A DNA stretch of 64,000 bases from Anaerolineae bacterium (GCA_013178295.1 JABLWW010000013.1:1-64000); one strand, 5' to 3'; positions 8,227-16,037 are shown, numbered from the stretch's first letter. Numbers and translations are program-made. The notes: generated by a model from the letters alone, not told the origin.

Positions 8227-8524
8227 GTATTATTCCTCCTTACAACCATCATTATCACACAAATCAAGTTTAAAATCAATATATTTACGGTAATTTGTAT
8301 ATAAAACCACGATAATTGGGGTATTTATATTGATTAAGAGGGTATTCTGTGCTAATATCATGTGTAGTCGCCTGTATTTATGTTTTTGGTATAATGAAGA
8401 TGGTTTTGATCATTTTTTGGGTCACAGGATACAAAACCTTTCTACAACATTTTAGAACAAATGTCAATATGTCCTTTTGGACAATATTTTGCCATAGGGT
8501 GGATAGTATCCCCCCTAGGAAAGG
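8227..8524. promoter_or_regulatory. Divergent AT-rich control region between ATPase and parA
   Basis: 298 bases without a gene. An extended -10 promoter, TGGTATAAT (-10 at 8390-8395), points toward parA. Farther down, GTCC-TTTT-GGAC at 8471-8482 is the core of a wider near-palindrome (AATAT on the left, ATATT on the right, one base inserted), a candidate operator. ParA-type partition operons are commonly autoregulated at such sites. Confidence 0.45.
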
Positions 8525-9373
8525 ATGAGAAAAACAATGGCGGTGACCATTTCGATTGCCAACGAAAAAGGTGGGGTAGGGAAAACCACCACAGCGGTCA
8601 ACCTGGCAGCCGGTCTGGCAATGCGCTTGCGGGCAGACGGCAGGGGTGACCGCCGTATCTTGCTGGTGGACATTGACCCGCAGGGACATGCGCTGCTTTC
8701 CACAGCGTATGGTCGGCATACCGCCGAAGCGGGCGAATCGCTGGCGGCTCTGCTGACTGAAACCCCCCCGCCCTCCGTTCAGCGCATGATCCGCCAGAGT
8801 GTGCACCACCCCAATTTGTATATCATTCCCGGCAACCGGGCAGCCATGAGCCGCGCAGCGCGGCTGTTGCCTTCTCTGATCGCCAACGAAAGCCGCTTGC
8901 AGCGCGCCCTGGCGCCGGTACAACCTCTTTTTGAATACATCATCATTGACACACCGCCCAACATCGGCGACCTGCTGGTCAACGCTCTGGTGGCAGCCAC
9001 ACATGTGCTGATCCCGGTTGAGACCAGCTATTTGGGTGTCTCGGGGCTGCGCGAGCTGCAACAGACCATTCAGTCTGTCTGTTTTCATCTGCGCCCAGAC
9101 CTGCAGATTCTTGGTTATCTGCCCACGCTGTGCGATGAGCAGCGCAGCGAAACGCACGAAATCCTGGCAGAGCTGCAAAATCGTTATGGAGGGCAGGTGT
9201 TTGATCCCATCCACAAAGCCACCGATCTGGCTTACGCGCATTCCAGTCACATGGATGTTTTTACCTACCGCCCGGCGAGACAACGCGATCAGCTGGCATC
9301 CAGTTCGCGCGCCACGCAGGAATATGCCGCTCTGGTTGAAACTATTTTGCAGATCACCGGGCAGCCCGCATAG
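8525..9373 (+). CDS. parA: ParA/Soj-family partition ATPase (first copy)
   Basis: 282 residues with the deviant Walker A motif KGGVGKTTTAVNLAAGLA, LLVDIDPQGHA (A') and YIIIDTPPNIG (Walker B). It should bind DNA non-specifically in the ATP form and be stimulated by ParB. Followed after 34 bases by parB with its own strong ribosome site. AGGAAAGG lies right at the first ATG; the ATG at 8537 (MAVTISIANEKGG) is an equally good start and fits family length better. The window has a second, divergent ParA at 10797. Confidence 0.88.
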   Translation: MRKTMAVTISIANEKGGVGKTTTAVNLAAGLAMRLRADGRGDRRILLVDIDPQGHALLSTAYGRHTAEAGESLAALLTETPPPSVQRMIRQSVHHPNLYIIPGNRAAMSRAARLLPSLIANESRLQRALAPVQPLFEYIIIDTPPNIGDLLVNALVAATHVLIPVETSYLGVSGLRELQQTIQSVCFHLRPDLQILGYLPTLCDEQRSETHEILAELQNRYGGQVFDPIHKATDLAYAHSSHMDVFTYRPARQRDQLASSSRATQEYAALVETILQITGQPA

Positions 9374-9407
9374 GGTTTACCTCATTCTCACCTAAGGAGG
9401 TACTGAG

Positions 9408-10565
9408 ATGGCAAATCCGCGCAAACGCTTCAGCGCCTTTGAGGATTTTCCTGACGCCACGAAAATCGGAGAGTCAAAGCCGGTAGAAGGCATCCTCTCA
9501 ACCCAGACAAAGCCGGTTGAAACGGCAGCCGTGGAGCGCATCGAACGGCTGAAACCCAGCCAAATGATGCCAGACCGCTTTCAGCCGCGTCATCTCCTGC
9601 CAGCTTCGATCCGCAGCGCCTTCTTTACAGGCAAGATTGACTGCTACGAAGCTGCAAGGCGCTGGATACAGACCGCCCGACAGGATATGGGATACCAGAC
9701 GGAGATTGACAGGCTGGTTGCCATGGGTGACTCGTTTGAAGAGCACGGTCAGATCAAGCCTATTACGGGGTCGTGGGTTGCCGCACAGCAGGGACAGTTT
9801 ATCTTTCTCATCGAAACTGGCGAGCGGCGTTTTTGGGCAGCCTGTTTGCGCCGGGTGATACAGAACCTTGAGGAAGAACCCTTGCTGCGTGTGGAGGTGG
9901 TGGCAAAGCCCAGCCGTCAACGCCAGGTGCTGGAAAATCGCCACGCTGAACCGCCATCAGCAGTGGGACAGGCTTGTGAAATTGCCGCCTTGATCCTGGC
10001 GGAGATGGGTATCCATCCGGACGAAACGACCGCAGATACCTTCGATTATTTCCGCCTGGCGCGCGCCCAGCGGATGCCAGCCGGTCTGTGGGAACAGATC
10101 ACACCCATCATGCAACTGACGCGCCCGCGCATGGTGCAGCTGCTCAATGTGCTGCAACTGCCTACACCCCTGCTGGAACTGGCAGACCGCTACCGGCTGC
10201 CGGAGCGTGTGCTGCGCGAGGTGCTCTCGATGCCGCGCGAACAATGGGAGCGTATGTTACACATCAGTATCCAGCAAAATCTGACATCCAGCGATGTTGC
10301 TGAACTGGGTGAAACGCTCAAACCGCAGGAGAAACAAAGCGCGACAACAACCACGCGCTCATCCCAGCCGCGCTTTCCGGGCAAGACGGCTATCAGCGGG
10401 CTGCGCCGGTTTGCCAATGCGCTCATGGCGCTGGATGAATTCGCCCAGGCACAGGCTCTTGACGAGGTAGCCGACGAGCTGGTCAGCACCGGCGAGGCAG
10501 ACGGTATGAGTTTTTTGTTGGGGGAGCTGGCACACCTGCTGGACGCCCGCCTCAGCCGCCGTTAG
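9408..10565 (+). CDS. parB: ParB-like centromere-binding partition protein
   Basis: 385 residues. Early basic segment (RKRFSAFEDFPDA), then a ParB/Srx-like core with IKPITGSW and GERRFWAACLRR, matching the GERR CTPase motif. A helix-turn-helix region follows (around ITPIMQLTRPRMVQLLNVLQ). The C-terminal helix bundle (ALDEFAQAQALDEVADELVS) may be the dimer domain. The region before the core has an unusual insert (RSAFFTGKIDCYEAARRWIQ). Ribosome site AAGGAGGTACTGAG. It is longer than chromosomal ParB (about 290) and closer to plasmid types. A perfect palindrome starts seven bases after its stop. Confidence 0.8.
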   Translation: MANPRKRFSAFEDFPDATKIGESKPVEGILSTQTKPVETAAVERIERLKPSQMMPDRFQPRHLLPASIRSAFFTGKIDCYEAARRWIQTARQDMGYQTEIDRLVAMGDSFEEHGQIKPITGSWVAAQQGQFIFLIETGERRFWAACLRRVIQNLEEEPLLRVEVVAKPSRQRQVLENRHAEPPSAVGQACEIAALILAEMGIHPDETTADTFDYFRLARAQRMPAGLWEQITPIMQLTRPRMVQLLNVLQLPTPLLELADRYRLPERVLREVLSMPREQWERMLHISIQQNLTSSDVAELGETLKPQEKQSATTTTRSSQPRFPGKTAISGLRRFANALMALDEFAQAQALDEVADELVSTGEADGMSFLLGELAHLLDARLSRR

Positions 10566-10571
10566 GCACGC

Positions 10572-10593
10572 AAGTGTAACCGCGGTTACACTT
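10572..10593. promoter_or_regulatory. 22-bp perfect palindrome after parB, candidate parS or operator
   Basis: The core GTGTAACCGCGGTTACAC (10574-10591) is extended symmetrically by AA and TT. It resembles LacI-type operators in style but is wider, and it does not match chromosomal parS. TTTT follows, so a weak terminator role is an alternative. A 16-of-18 match lies at 15986-16003. Confidence 0.5.
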
Positions 10594-10661
10594 TTGCAAC
10601 CCCTCGTACAAATTTATTCCTCTCTTGAAAGACAACAATATTTGAAGGCATTGTCGGGGTT

Positions 10662-10758
10662 AAGGGGCGACCCTTCTTTTTGTGTAGGGTCGCCCCTTAG
10701 GGTCATCGCTTGACAATTAATGAGGCGACCCTGTATAATTTCAAGGGTCGCCCCTATA
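10662..10758 (+). promoter_or_regulatory. Near-consensus promoter embedded in four GGCGACCC repeats, upstream of parA2
   Basis: TTGACA (10710-10715) and TATAAT (10734-10739), both perfect, are separated by 18 bases. The motif GGGGCGACCCT or its complement occurs at 10662-10674, 10686-10698, 10722-10732 (inside the spacer, lacking one or two G) and 10743-10755 (just after the -10). The first two form a 13-bp inverted repeat. Such a promoter without repression would be very strong, so the repeats are probably operator or centromere sites bound by ParA2 or its small partner. Confidence 0.7.
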
Positions 10759-10796
10759 CACGATTCACTCTTAATTCTTCTTCCATCCTTTCCAAG

Positions 10797-11564
10797 ATGA
10801 AAATCATTTCGTTTGCAAATCAAAAAGGTGGTGTCGGAAAGACCACTTCGGTTGTAACATTGGGCGAAGGGCTGGCAAGACACGGGTTCAAAACGCTCCT
10901 GGTGGATCTCGATCCTCAAGGGCATGTGGGATTCTCCTTTGGGCTGGAAAAGCAGCCCGGGTTGTATCGTCTCATCTGCGCCGAGGAACCTCTGGAGCGT
11001 GTGATTATCAACGCGCGTCCCAATCTTGACATCCTTCCCAGCGACAAGCACACCGAAAAGGTCAAACGGCAAATCACCATTGCCGATTTCCGAGAAACCG
11101 TCCTTCTCGACCACCTGCGTCAAACAACGTACGATGTCATCCTTATTGACATGGCGCCCTCAATGGACGTGCTTCACATCAACGGTTTGTTCGCCAGCGA
11201 CTGGGTGATCATTCCCACCCGGCTGGATGCGATGGCTGTTGACGGCGTGCGTGAAATCCTTTTCACTATGGGAGAGATTGCACGCCAGGGACATGCTTTT
11301 GAGGGCTATACAATTCTCCCTACATTTTTTGATCGCATTACCCGCGAAACGCTGGCACAGATCAAAGACCTGGTAGAGGCGTTCGGCGCCCGCGTTTGGC
11401 CGCCTGTGCCGCAGGATACGCGCGCCCGTGAGGCGGCTGCTTATGGAAAAACGTTATGGGAATACGCCCCTCACTGCAGGGCAATTACCGGCTACCGGGA
11501 GAACCGCCAGTTGCTAGGTGGGTACGCACAAGTGTTGGAAAGATTAATCGAGGTGATCGCATGA
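10797..11564 (+). CDS. ParA/Soj-family partition ATPase (second copy)
   Basis: 255 residues: FANQKGGVGKTTSVVTLGEG (deviant Walker A), LLVDLDPQGHVGFSFGL, VILIDMAPSMD (Walker B), and end motif YAQVLERLIEVIA. It is only distantly similar to the ParA at 8525. Chosen start is the ATG at 10797, because open frame farther upstream runs through the promoter at 10710-10739. No clear Shine-Dalgarno sequence precedes it. The stop overlaps the next ATG, so it is coupled to the small ribbon-helix-helix-like gene, the usual layout of type Ib partition pairs. Confidence 0.88.
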   Translation: MKIISFANQKGGVGKTTSVVTLGEGLARHGFKTLLVDLDPQGHVGFSFGLEKQPGLYRLICAEEPLERVIINARPNLDILPSDKHTEKVKRQITIADFRETVLLDHLRQTTYDVILIDMAPSMDVLHINGLFASDWVIIPTRLDAMAVDGVREILFTMGEIARQGHAFEGYTILPTFFDRITRETLAQIKDLVEAFGARVWPPVPQDTRAREAAAYGKTLWEYAPHCRAITGYRENRQLLGGYAQVLERLIEVIA

Positions 11565-11947
11565 ACGAAAACAAGCTTCTCCGCCGTCAAATTATTGATC
11601 CGGCTGTTGCCGACCTGATCAGCGGAATGGATCAGAAACAAGCCGAAATGCAAATGCCGCGCCGTGAAAGGATGAAGAAAAAACGCGAGCAGGCAAAGAT
11701 CTTTGCCCGCCGCGAACAGCGAGCCACGTATGATCTGCCCCCTTCTTTGCGCCAGGAGGTGAAACAAATTGCCGAACGCGAACGTGTACCCGCCAGCCAG
11801 ATCGTAACCCTGGCGCTGATCCACTTTGTCAATCAGTATACATCCGGACAGATAGACCTCAGTCTGTACAAACAGCCCTCGCGCAGCCCGCGCTATGACT
11901 GGAATTTGATACTCCCTATCAGCTTGATTAAAAAGTTAGAACAATAA
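11561..11947 (+). CDS. Small ribbon-helix-helix-like protein, candidate partner of ParA2
   Basis: 128 residues. Very basic N-terminal half (MPRRERMKKKREQAKIFARR). A ribbon-helix-helix pattern follows: strand RATYDLPPS, helices LRQEVKQIAERERV and ASQIVTLALIHFVNQY. The C-terminal tail ends ILPISLIKKLEQ. In type Ib partition systems such proteins bind the centromere repeats and repress the promoter, which fits the repeats at 10662-10758. The ATG overlaps the parA2 stop; longer open frame upstream is shadow. Family assignment is by pattern only. Confidence 0.65.
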   Translation: MNENKLLRRQIIDPAVADLISGMDQKQAEMQMPRRERMKKKREQAKIFARREQRATYDLPPSLRQEVKQIAERERVPASQIVTLALIHFVNQYTSGQIDLSLYKQPSRSPRYDWNLILPISLIKKLEQ

Positions 11948-11969
11948 CTTGACCGGAGAGAAACATCCC

Positions 11970-12695
11970 ATGACCCGAGAACGTTTTCTAACCCTGCGTG
12001 CCTGGATGGTGCATTTCTACACCAGCCTAGGCATCATTGCTGCCCTGCTCGCCCTGATGGCTATCTTTAAGGGCAATATTCAGGAGATGGTCATTTTTCT
12101 TGCCGTAGCCAATATCATTGACGCAACAGATGGAGCACTGGCGCGGCGCTGGAATGTCAAACGTTTTGCCGCCAGCTTTGACGGGCGCAAACTGGACGAT
12201 ATTATTGATTACATTAACTATACCTTCCTGCCAGTTTTCTTCTGTTATCGCTTCGGTCTTGTCTTAGAGACAGTTGGGGTTGTTATCCTCGGTATTGTGT
12301 TGATCTTTTCAATTTATGGCTTTTGTAATCAGTCAGCAAAAACATCTGATGGCTTTTTTACTGGCTTTCCGAATTTCTGGAATGTGTTGGTGGTCTATTT
12401 ATATCTGTTTGGATTTTCACCCGAAGTCAACACACTCATCCTGTTATTCTTTGCCCTTATGATTTGGGTGCCGATTAAGTACGTGAGCTTCAGCACGATT
12501 CCTTTCCGTCGCCTGACCATCTTTATGAGTGTTGTGTATGCGGTCATATCAATTATCATCGTGATTACCTTTGATCAGGTAGATATGCGCCTTGTCTGGC
12601 TCTCGCTGATTGGTCCTATATACTATTTTGCGATTTCGTTCTATCTGCACTTCAAGGAACAGCGTTTGTCCGCCCTGGGAGAGATTTCAAAATGA
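11970..12695 (+). CDS. CDP-alcohol phosphatidyltransferase, phosphatidylcholine-synthase-like
   Basis: 241 residues with about eight membrane helices. The CDP-alcohol transferase signature reads DATDGALARRWNVKRFAASF then DGRKLDDIID, holding the DG, AR, G and D-x3-D residues. The longer gap between AR and G and the sequence around FDGRKLDDIIDYINYTFLPV recall bacterial Pcs, which joins choline to CDP-diacylglycerol at the inner membrane. The TTG at 11949 is less likely than this ATG, which follows GGAGAG. It overlaps the next gene by four bases. AT-richer than the surroundings, suggesting transfer. Confidence 0.75.
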   Translation: MTRERFLTLRAWMVHFYTSLGIIAALLALMAIFKGNIQEMVIFLAVANIIDATDGALARRWNVKRFAASFDGRKLDDIIDYINYTFLPVFFCYRFGLVLETVGVVILGIVLIFSIYGFCNQSAKTSDGFFTGFPNFWNVLVVYLYLFGFSPEVNTLILLFFALMIWVPIKYVSFSTIPFRRLTIFMSVVYAVISIIIVITFDQVDMRLVWLSLIGPIYYFAISFYLHFKEQRLSALGEISK

Positions 12696-13006
12696 GCTGG
12701 ATCTACCTGACTCTTGCCATCCTTTTTGAGGTGAGCGGTACCACAGCGATGAAATTTTCAAAAGGATTTACAAAGCTGCTTCCCTCACTGCTCGTATTCC
12801 TGTTTTACGTCATCAGTACTGGTTTTCTGAACCTGGCGGTAAAACGGCTAGATATCAGTTTGATCTACGCCATCTGGTCGGGGGTTGGAACAGCATTGAT
12901 CACTATAATAGGTATCCTGTGGTTTCGCGAACCCGGAACCACCTTAAAACTTATTTCAATTTTTCTTATCATTATTGGCGTCATTGGTTTAAACCTGAAC
13001 AAATAA
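12692..13006 (+). CDS. Small multidrug resistance (SMR) family transporter
   Basis: 104 residues, four membrane helices. The essential SMR glutamate is present at residue 13 (LTLAILFEVSGTTAMKFSKG), with the loop KRLDISLIYAIWSGVGTA typical of EmrE/QacC. Works as a dimeric proton antiporter for cationic compounds. Its coupling (ATGA overlap) to a phosphatidylcholine-synthase-like gene suggests that the natural substrate could be a quaternary amine such as choline or a derivative, an inference only. Confidence 0.9.
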   Translation: MSWIYLTLAILFEVSGTTAMKFSKGFTKLLPSLLVFLFYVISTGFLNLAVKRLDISLIYAIWSGVGTALITIIGILWFREPGTTLKLISIFLIIIGVIGLNLNK

Positions 13007-13009
13007 TTT

Positions 13010-13780
13010 ATGAATACAAACCCATTTGCAATCGCTGAGATTATCTCAACAACCATTCTCCAAGCAGTATCAGAGTCCAATACCCAAACAGAATACCGCC
13101 GTCCGCTCATTGCGTATACGCCAGCCGACAACCCTCTTTTCAATCGCTTGCGCGAGCTGGTTACTCCACAACACATGCTTCCGCAAGATTTGCTTCCCGA
13201 CGCTGTTTCTGTGGTTTCATTTTTTATTCCATTTGCACCCTGGGTGGTGATTTCCAACACCGGAGACAAAGAAAAAGCCTCTCCCGAATGGGCAAAAGCA
13301 TACATTGAAACCAACGCTCTTATCGGGCATATTACCATGCAAATCATAAATACCCTCGCAGAACAAGGTATACAGGCGGCAACTGTACCTGCCACACATA
13401 ACTTTGATCCGGTAACATTAATCAGCAAGTGGGGACACAAAAGCGTGGCTGTTGTTGCCGGGCTGGGTAGCTTTGGACTAAATCAACTTGTCATCACTGA
13501 TGCCGGATGTGCTGGACGATTTGGCAGCTTGGTGCTAAACGCAGAACTACCCTATACAAACTTGAAACCCAGGCAACGTTGTCTTTATTTCTATGATGGT
13601 AGTTGTCAGGAATGTATCTGGAGTTGCCCGGTTGGAGCACTACATCAAGAAAATTATTTGGATAAACAGCTTTGCTGGCAACAATGTCAGAAAAATGAAC
13701 GGGGATATTTATATTTAGGCAAAGCAGATGTCTGTGGAAAGTGCTCTACAGGTCCATGTGCTTGTGAATCTCCGATTTGA
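13010..13780 (+). CDS. QueG-like Fe-S protein
   Basis: 256 residues, shorter than QueG epoxyqueuosine reductase (about 350-380). Middle part WGHKSVAVVAGLGSFGLNQL and GCAGRFGSLVLNAEL match the QueG-like family. C-terminal cysteines: C-x7-C-x2-C-x3-CP (around CQECIWSCPVGAL), then CWQQC, CGKC and CAC at the end, enough for two clusters. Starts three bases after the SMR stop and probably depends on translational coupling. Because the protein is short, true QueG activity is uncertain; a redox protein linked to the lipid or transport genes is possible. Confidence 0.65.
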   Translation: MNTNPFAIAEIISTTILQAVSESNTQTEYRRPLIAYTPADNPLFNRLRELVTPQHMLPQDLLPDAVSVVSFFIPFAPWVVISNTGDKEKASPEWAKAYIETNALIGHITMQIINTLAEQGIQAATVPATHNFDPVTLISKWGHKSVAVVAGLGSFGLNQLVITDAGCAGRFGSLVLNAELPYTNLKPRQRCLYFYDGSCQECIWSCPVGALHQENYLDKQLCWQQCQKNERGYLYLGKADVCGKCSTGPCACESPI

Positions 13781-13837
13781 TATTAAATTTGTTTTTCTCT
13801 GTAGCTTAGTTAGCTTTAAAGTAGTTAAATTGAATCA

Positions 13838-14010
13838 CGTGCAAATTTTGCACGCACAAGATGGGCAGGATTTGCATGCTTAACACGTGCAGATTTTGCA
13901 CGCTGGCTGCCAGCGGGTAAAAATTGCACTCTTGCCAGAAGGCAAAAAATGCCTCCTGGCGTACATGTGAAAATTGCACCCTGGCCAGAATGCAAATTTT
14001 GCATTCTGGG
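13838..14010. repeat. Array of four palindromes phased at 48-50 bases
   Basis: Hairpins lie at 13838-13854 (CGTGCAAATTTTGCACG), 13886-13902 (CGTGCAGATTTTGCACG), 13936-13960 (CCAGAAGGC arm) and 13986-14010 (CCAGAATGCAAA with a perfect 12-base partner). Starts are 48, 50 and 50 bases apart. The last two units also share the flank AAAATTGCAC. The rest of 13781-14065 holds no gene. Function unknown: protein-binding array, RNA hairpins, or a degenerate mobile repeat. Confidence 0.7.
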
Positions 14011-14065
14011 TGGTGTATAACGGGTATCAATCCAATTTTTTTTGGCAAATTGGGATGCAGACCAG

Positions 14066-14722
14066 CTAATTCAGATGTGAAATTCGGATCGCTTCCGGCT
14101 CGCTTATGTCGAGCAGCCGTTGGTTAACGGCCACCTCGCGGCGATAGAGGCGCTGTGTGTTTTTGATCAGCTCTGTGATATTCTGAGAAGATAGCAGAGG
14201 CTGTTTCTCTGTTGCGGGAATCTGGAGGAAGGACGCGGAAAGGTATGTTAACGCCACAGGGTCTTTGGGCAGGTGCACACGGCTGAGATCAAGATTTGCT
14301 GTTCTTACCTTGTTTAGCATTTCGAGGTATTTTGTGACCTGATGGCTGAGCTTTTTTACCTCTTCCGACCACGCTTCGGGGGGCTGCTCTTCAAGTGTCA
14401 AAAATTCCACCTCGCCGCACAGGTAAGGGCGGTCAAACAGCAGATTTTTGATCACGAAGCGCTGCTCTCCAATTGCCACCAGGTTGAGATGGTTATCTGG
14501 AAGTGGCTCGAGGTGAATGATGCGTGCAACACATCCGATAGGGTAGGGGATCGCGCCTCCACCTGCCTCACTTCCCTGACGGATCAGCACCACCCCAAAC
14601 CGGCGGTCAGTTTCCAGACAATGGGTCACCATTTCCCGGTAACGTCTTTCAAAAATATGCAGATAGATTGGCGTTCCCGGAAAAAGAACTGTGTGAAGTG
14701 GAAAGAGAGGCAATTCAAACAT
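14066..14722 (-). CDS. LON substrate-binding (N-terminal) domain protein
   Basis: 218 residues matching the stand-alone LON N domain: MFELPLFPLHTVLFPGTPIY, HIFERRYREMV, RFGVVLI, GCVARI. No AAA or protease domain. In Lon the domain recognises substrates; stand-alone forms have unclear roles. The C-terminal helical part is LSHQVTKYLEMLNKVRT onward. No Shine-Dalgarno sequence is seen; the promoter lies so close that the message may be leaderless. The 3' end abuts the hairpin array. Confidence 0.88.
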   Translation of the reverse strand: MFELPLFPLHTVLFPGTPIYLHIFERRYREMVTHCLETDRRFGVVLIRQGSEAGGGAIPYPIGCVARIIHLEPLPDNHLNLVAIGEQRFVIKNLLFDRPYLCGEVEFLTLEEQPPEAWSEEVKKLSHQVTKYLEMLNKVRTANLDLSRVHLPKDPVALTYLSASFLQIPATEKQPLLSSQNITELIKNTQRLYRREVAVNQRLLDISEPEAIRISHLN

Positions 14723-14733
14723 ATCTGCTATCT

Positions 14734-14761
14734 ATTTTACATATTTGTGGTGTATATTCAA
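14734..14761 (-). promoter_or_regulatory. Promoter of the LON-domain gene, probably leaderless message
   Basis: Minus strand TTGAAT (14756-14761), 16-base spacer, TAAAAT (14734-14739). The -10 ends only eleven bases before the ATG at 14722, so transcription should begin about five bases before the start codon. Confidence 0.5.
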
Positions 14762-14808
14762 TAATAGATAAATTAACAAATTGTTAGAGATGAAAAGGAG
14801 AGAAGGAT

Positions 14809-15303
14809 ATGGGCAGTATATTGATCATTGCGTTGATTTTTGCCATTATTTTTGGCATCCTGGGCGTGGTTTTTATTATTGTCGCACAATCGGCAAAAAA
14901 GAAAGCCGCTGCCGCGGCAGCCTGGCCAACTGTAACTGGGAGGGTCGTCTCGGTAGAGGTGCGCGAACACAGACACTATGACTCCGAAGACCACCGTACC
15001 GAGTACAGTTACGAACCCATCGTCGAGTATACATACACGGTGGGCGGACGTCAGTACAACGGCAGTAAAATCAGCTTTGGCGCCAACCGCTTTGACCGAA
15101 ATACTGCCCAGAGAAAAGCCGCCGCTTACCCGCAAGGGGCAAGCGTCACGGTGTTCTATGACCCTTCTGACCCCGCCAAAGCTGTTCTGGAGCCCCAGGC
15201 TGCTGGCTCGAAGGTTTTTCTGATCATTGGCATTGTATTTGCGGCAATTGGCTTGTTGGCTTGTTGCGGGGGGGGCTTAGCAGCGCTGCTCGCACAGAGC
15301 TAG
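14809..15303 (+). CDS. DUF3592-type membrane protein
   Basis: 164 residues. An N-terminal membrane helix (ILIIALIFAIIFGILGVVFI) and a C-terminal one (VFLIIGIVFAAIGLLACCGG) frame a beta-rich outer domain with WPTVTGRVVSVEV, YEPIVEYTYTVGGRQYNGSK and VTVFYDPSDPAKAVLEP, the DUF3592 pattern. Function unknown for the family. Ribosome site AAAAGGAGAGAAGG. Convergent with and overlapping the next gene by four bases. Confidence 0.88.
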   Translation: MGSILIIALIFAIIFGILGVVFIIVAQSAKKKAAAAAAWPTVTGRVVSVEVREHRHYDSEDHRTEYSYEPIVEYTYTVGGRQYNGSKISFGANRFDRNTAQRKAAAYPQGASVTVFYDPSDPAKAVLEPQAAGSKVFLIIGIVFAAIGLLACCGGGLAALLAQS

Positions 15304-15959
15304 TTGTTGTTTAGCCGTTCAACAGCTTCTTTTGGCGTTAAATCGCTCAGACGATGCAGAACGAGATTTGCCGCCCGCAGCGCATTGGGCGGGTTGGTTG
15401 TTGCCACGCCGATACACCTCATCCCGGCGCGACGGGCGCCCTCAATTCCTACGGGGGTATCCTCGATCACCACGCACCTGCCAGGTGGTATTCCAACCAG
15501 GGAGGCTGCTTCTAAGAAGACATGCGGCTCGGGTTTGCTGGGCAAGGCGCTGGCGGAGACGGTTGTATCAAAGAATGGCCGTAACCCGAGCGAATGAACA
15601 ATGGCATCAATGTTCTCACGTGGTGCCGAGGAAGCAATTGCCTGAGCAAACCCATTGGAGCGGAAGTATTCGAGCCACGTCTTGACGCCCGGCAGCAGAA
15701 GCTCCTTTTCGCAAAGCATTTGACGGAAAAGAGTTTCCTTTTGCTCGCTTAGAGCGTCCTTAAAGTCGTCTGTCAGATGTTCCCCGCCGAGAATGGCAAT
15801 TGCCTGACGGTTGTTCATGCCGTATATAAATTGGAATTTCTCACGCGAGAAGGGGATATGATGTTGTGAAAATACCCGCGCCCATGTCAAAAAGTGGAGT
15901 TCGGTCGTATCTACCAACACCCCGTCCATATCCCAAAGAATTGCCTGTATCTGATCCAT
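15300..15959 (-). CDS. HAD-superfamily phosphatase / beta-phosphoglucomutase-like
   Basis: 219 residues with HAD motif I DMDGVLVDT, motif II IASSA, motif III lysine in LPSKPEPHVFLEAA and motif IV VVIEDTPVGIEGARRAGM. A helical cap lies at about residues 18-85. The DxD of motif I and the cap type fit beta-phosphoglucomutase or sugar-phosphate phosphatases, which cannot be separated by eye. An 18-base near-palindrome lies 27 bases before the start, so sugar-dependent control is plausible. Confidence 0.85.
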   Translation of the reverse strand: MDQIQAILWDMDGVLVDTTELHFLTWARVFSQHHIPFSREKFQFIYGMNNRQAIAILGGEHLTDDFKDALSEQKETLFRQMLCEKELLLPGVKTWLEYFRSNGFAQAIASSAPRENIDAIVHSLGLRPFFDTTVSASALPSKPEPHVFLEAASLVGIPPGRCVVIEDTPVGIEGARRAGMRCIGVATTNPPNALRAANLVLHRLSDLTPKEAVERLNNN

Positions 15960-15985
15960 AAGCCGCTATTCTACCATCAAATAAA

Positions 15986-16003
15986 GCGTTACCGCGGTTA
16001 CAC
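15986..16003. promoter_or_regulatory. Near-palindromic operator candidate before the HAD gene
   Basis: GCGTTACCGCGGTTACAC differs from the palindrome core after parB (10574-10591) at two of 18 positions. The location just upstream of a sugar-phosphate-type HAD gene suits a LacI-family operator; a second partition site is the alternative. Confidence 0.4.
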
Positions 16004-16037
16004 ATGCTATGCGTATAGGTATAGGTTTGTTGTAAAA

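Noticed and set aside
10710-10796. N-terminal extension of ParA2
   Set aside because: Would place the consensus promoter inside the coding region; the ParA fold starts at 10797.
13838-14010. Phased hairpins as a CRISPR array
   Set aside because: Repeats differ from one another and are palindromes of changing length, spacers are not unique, and no cas gene is near.
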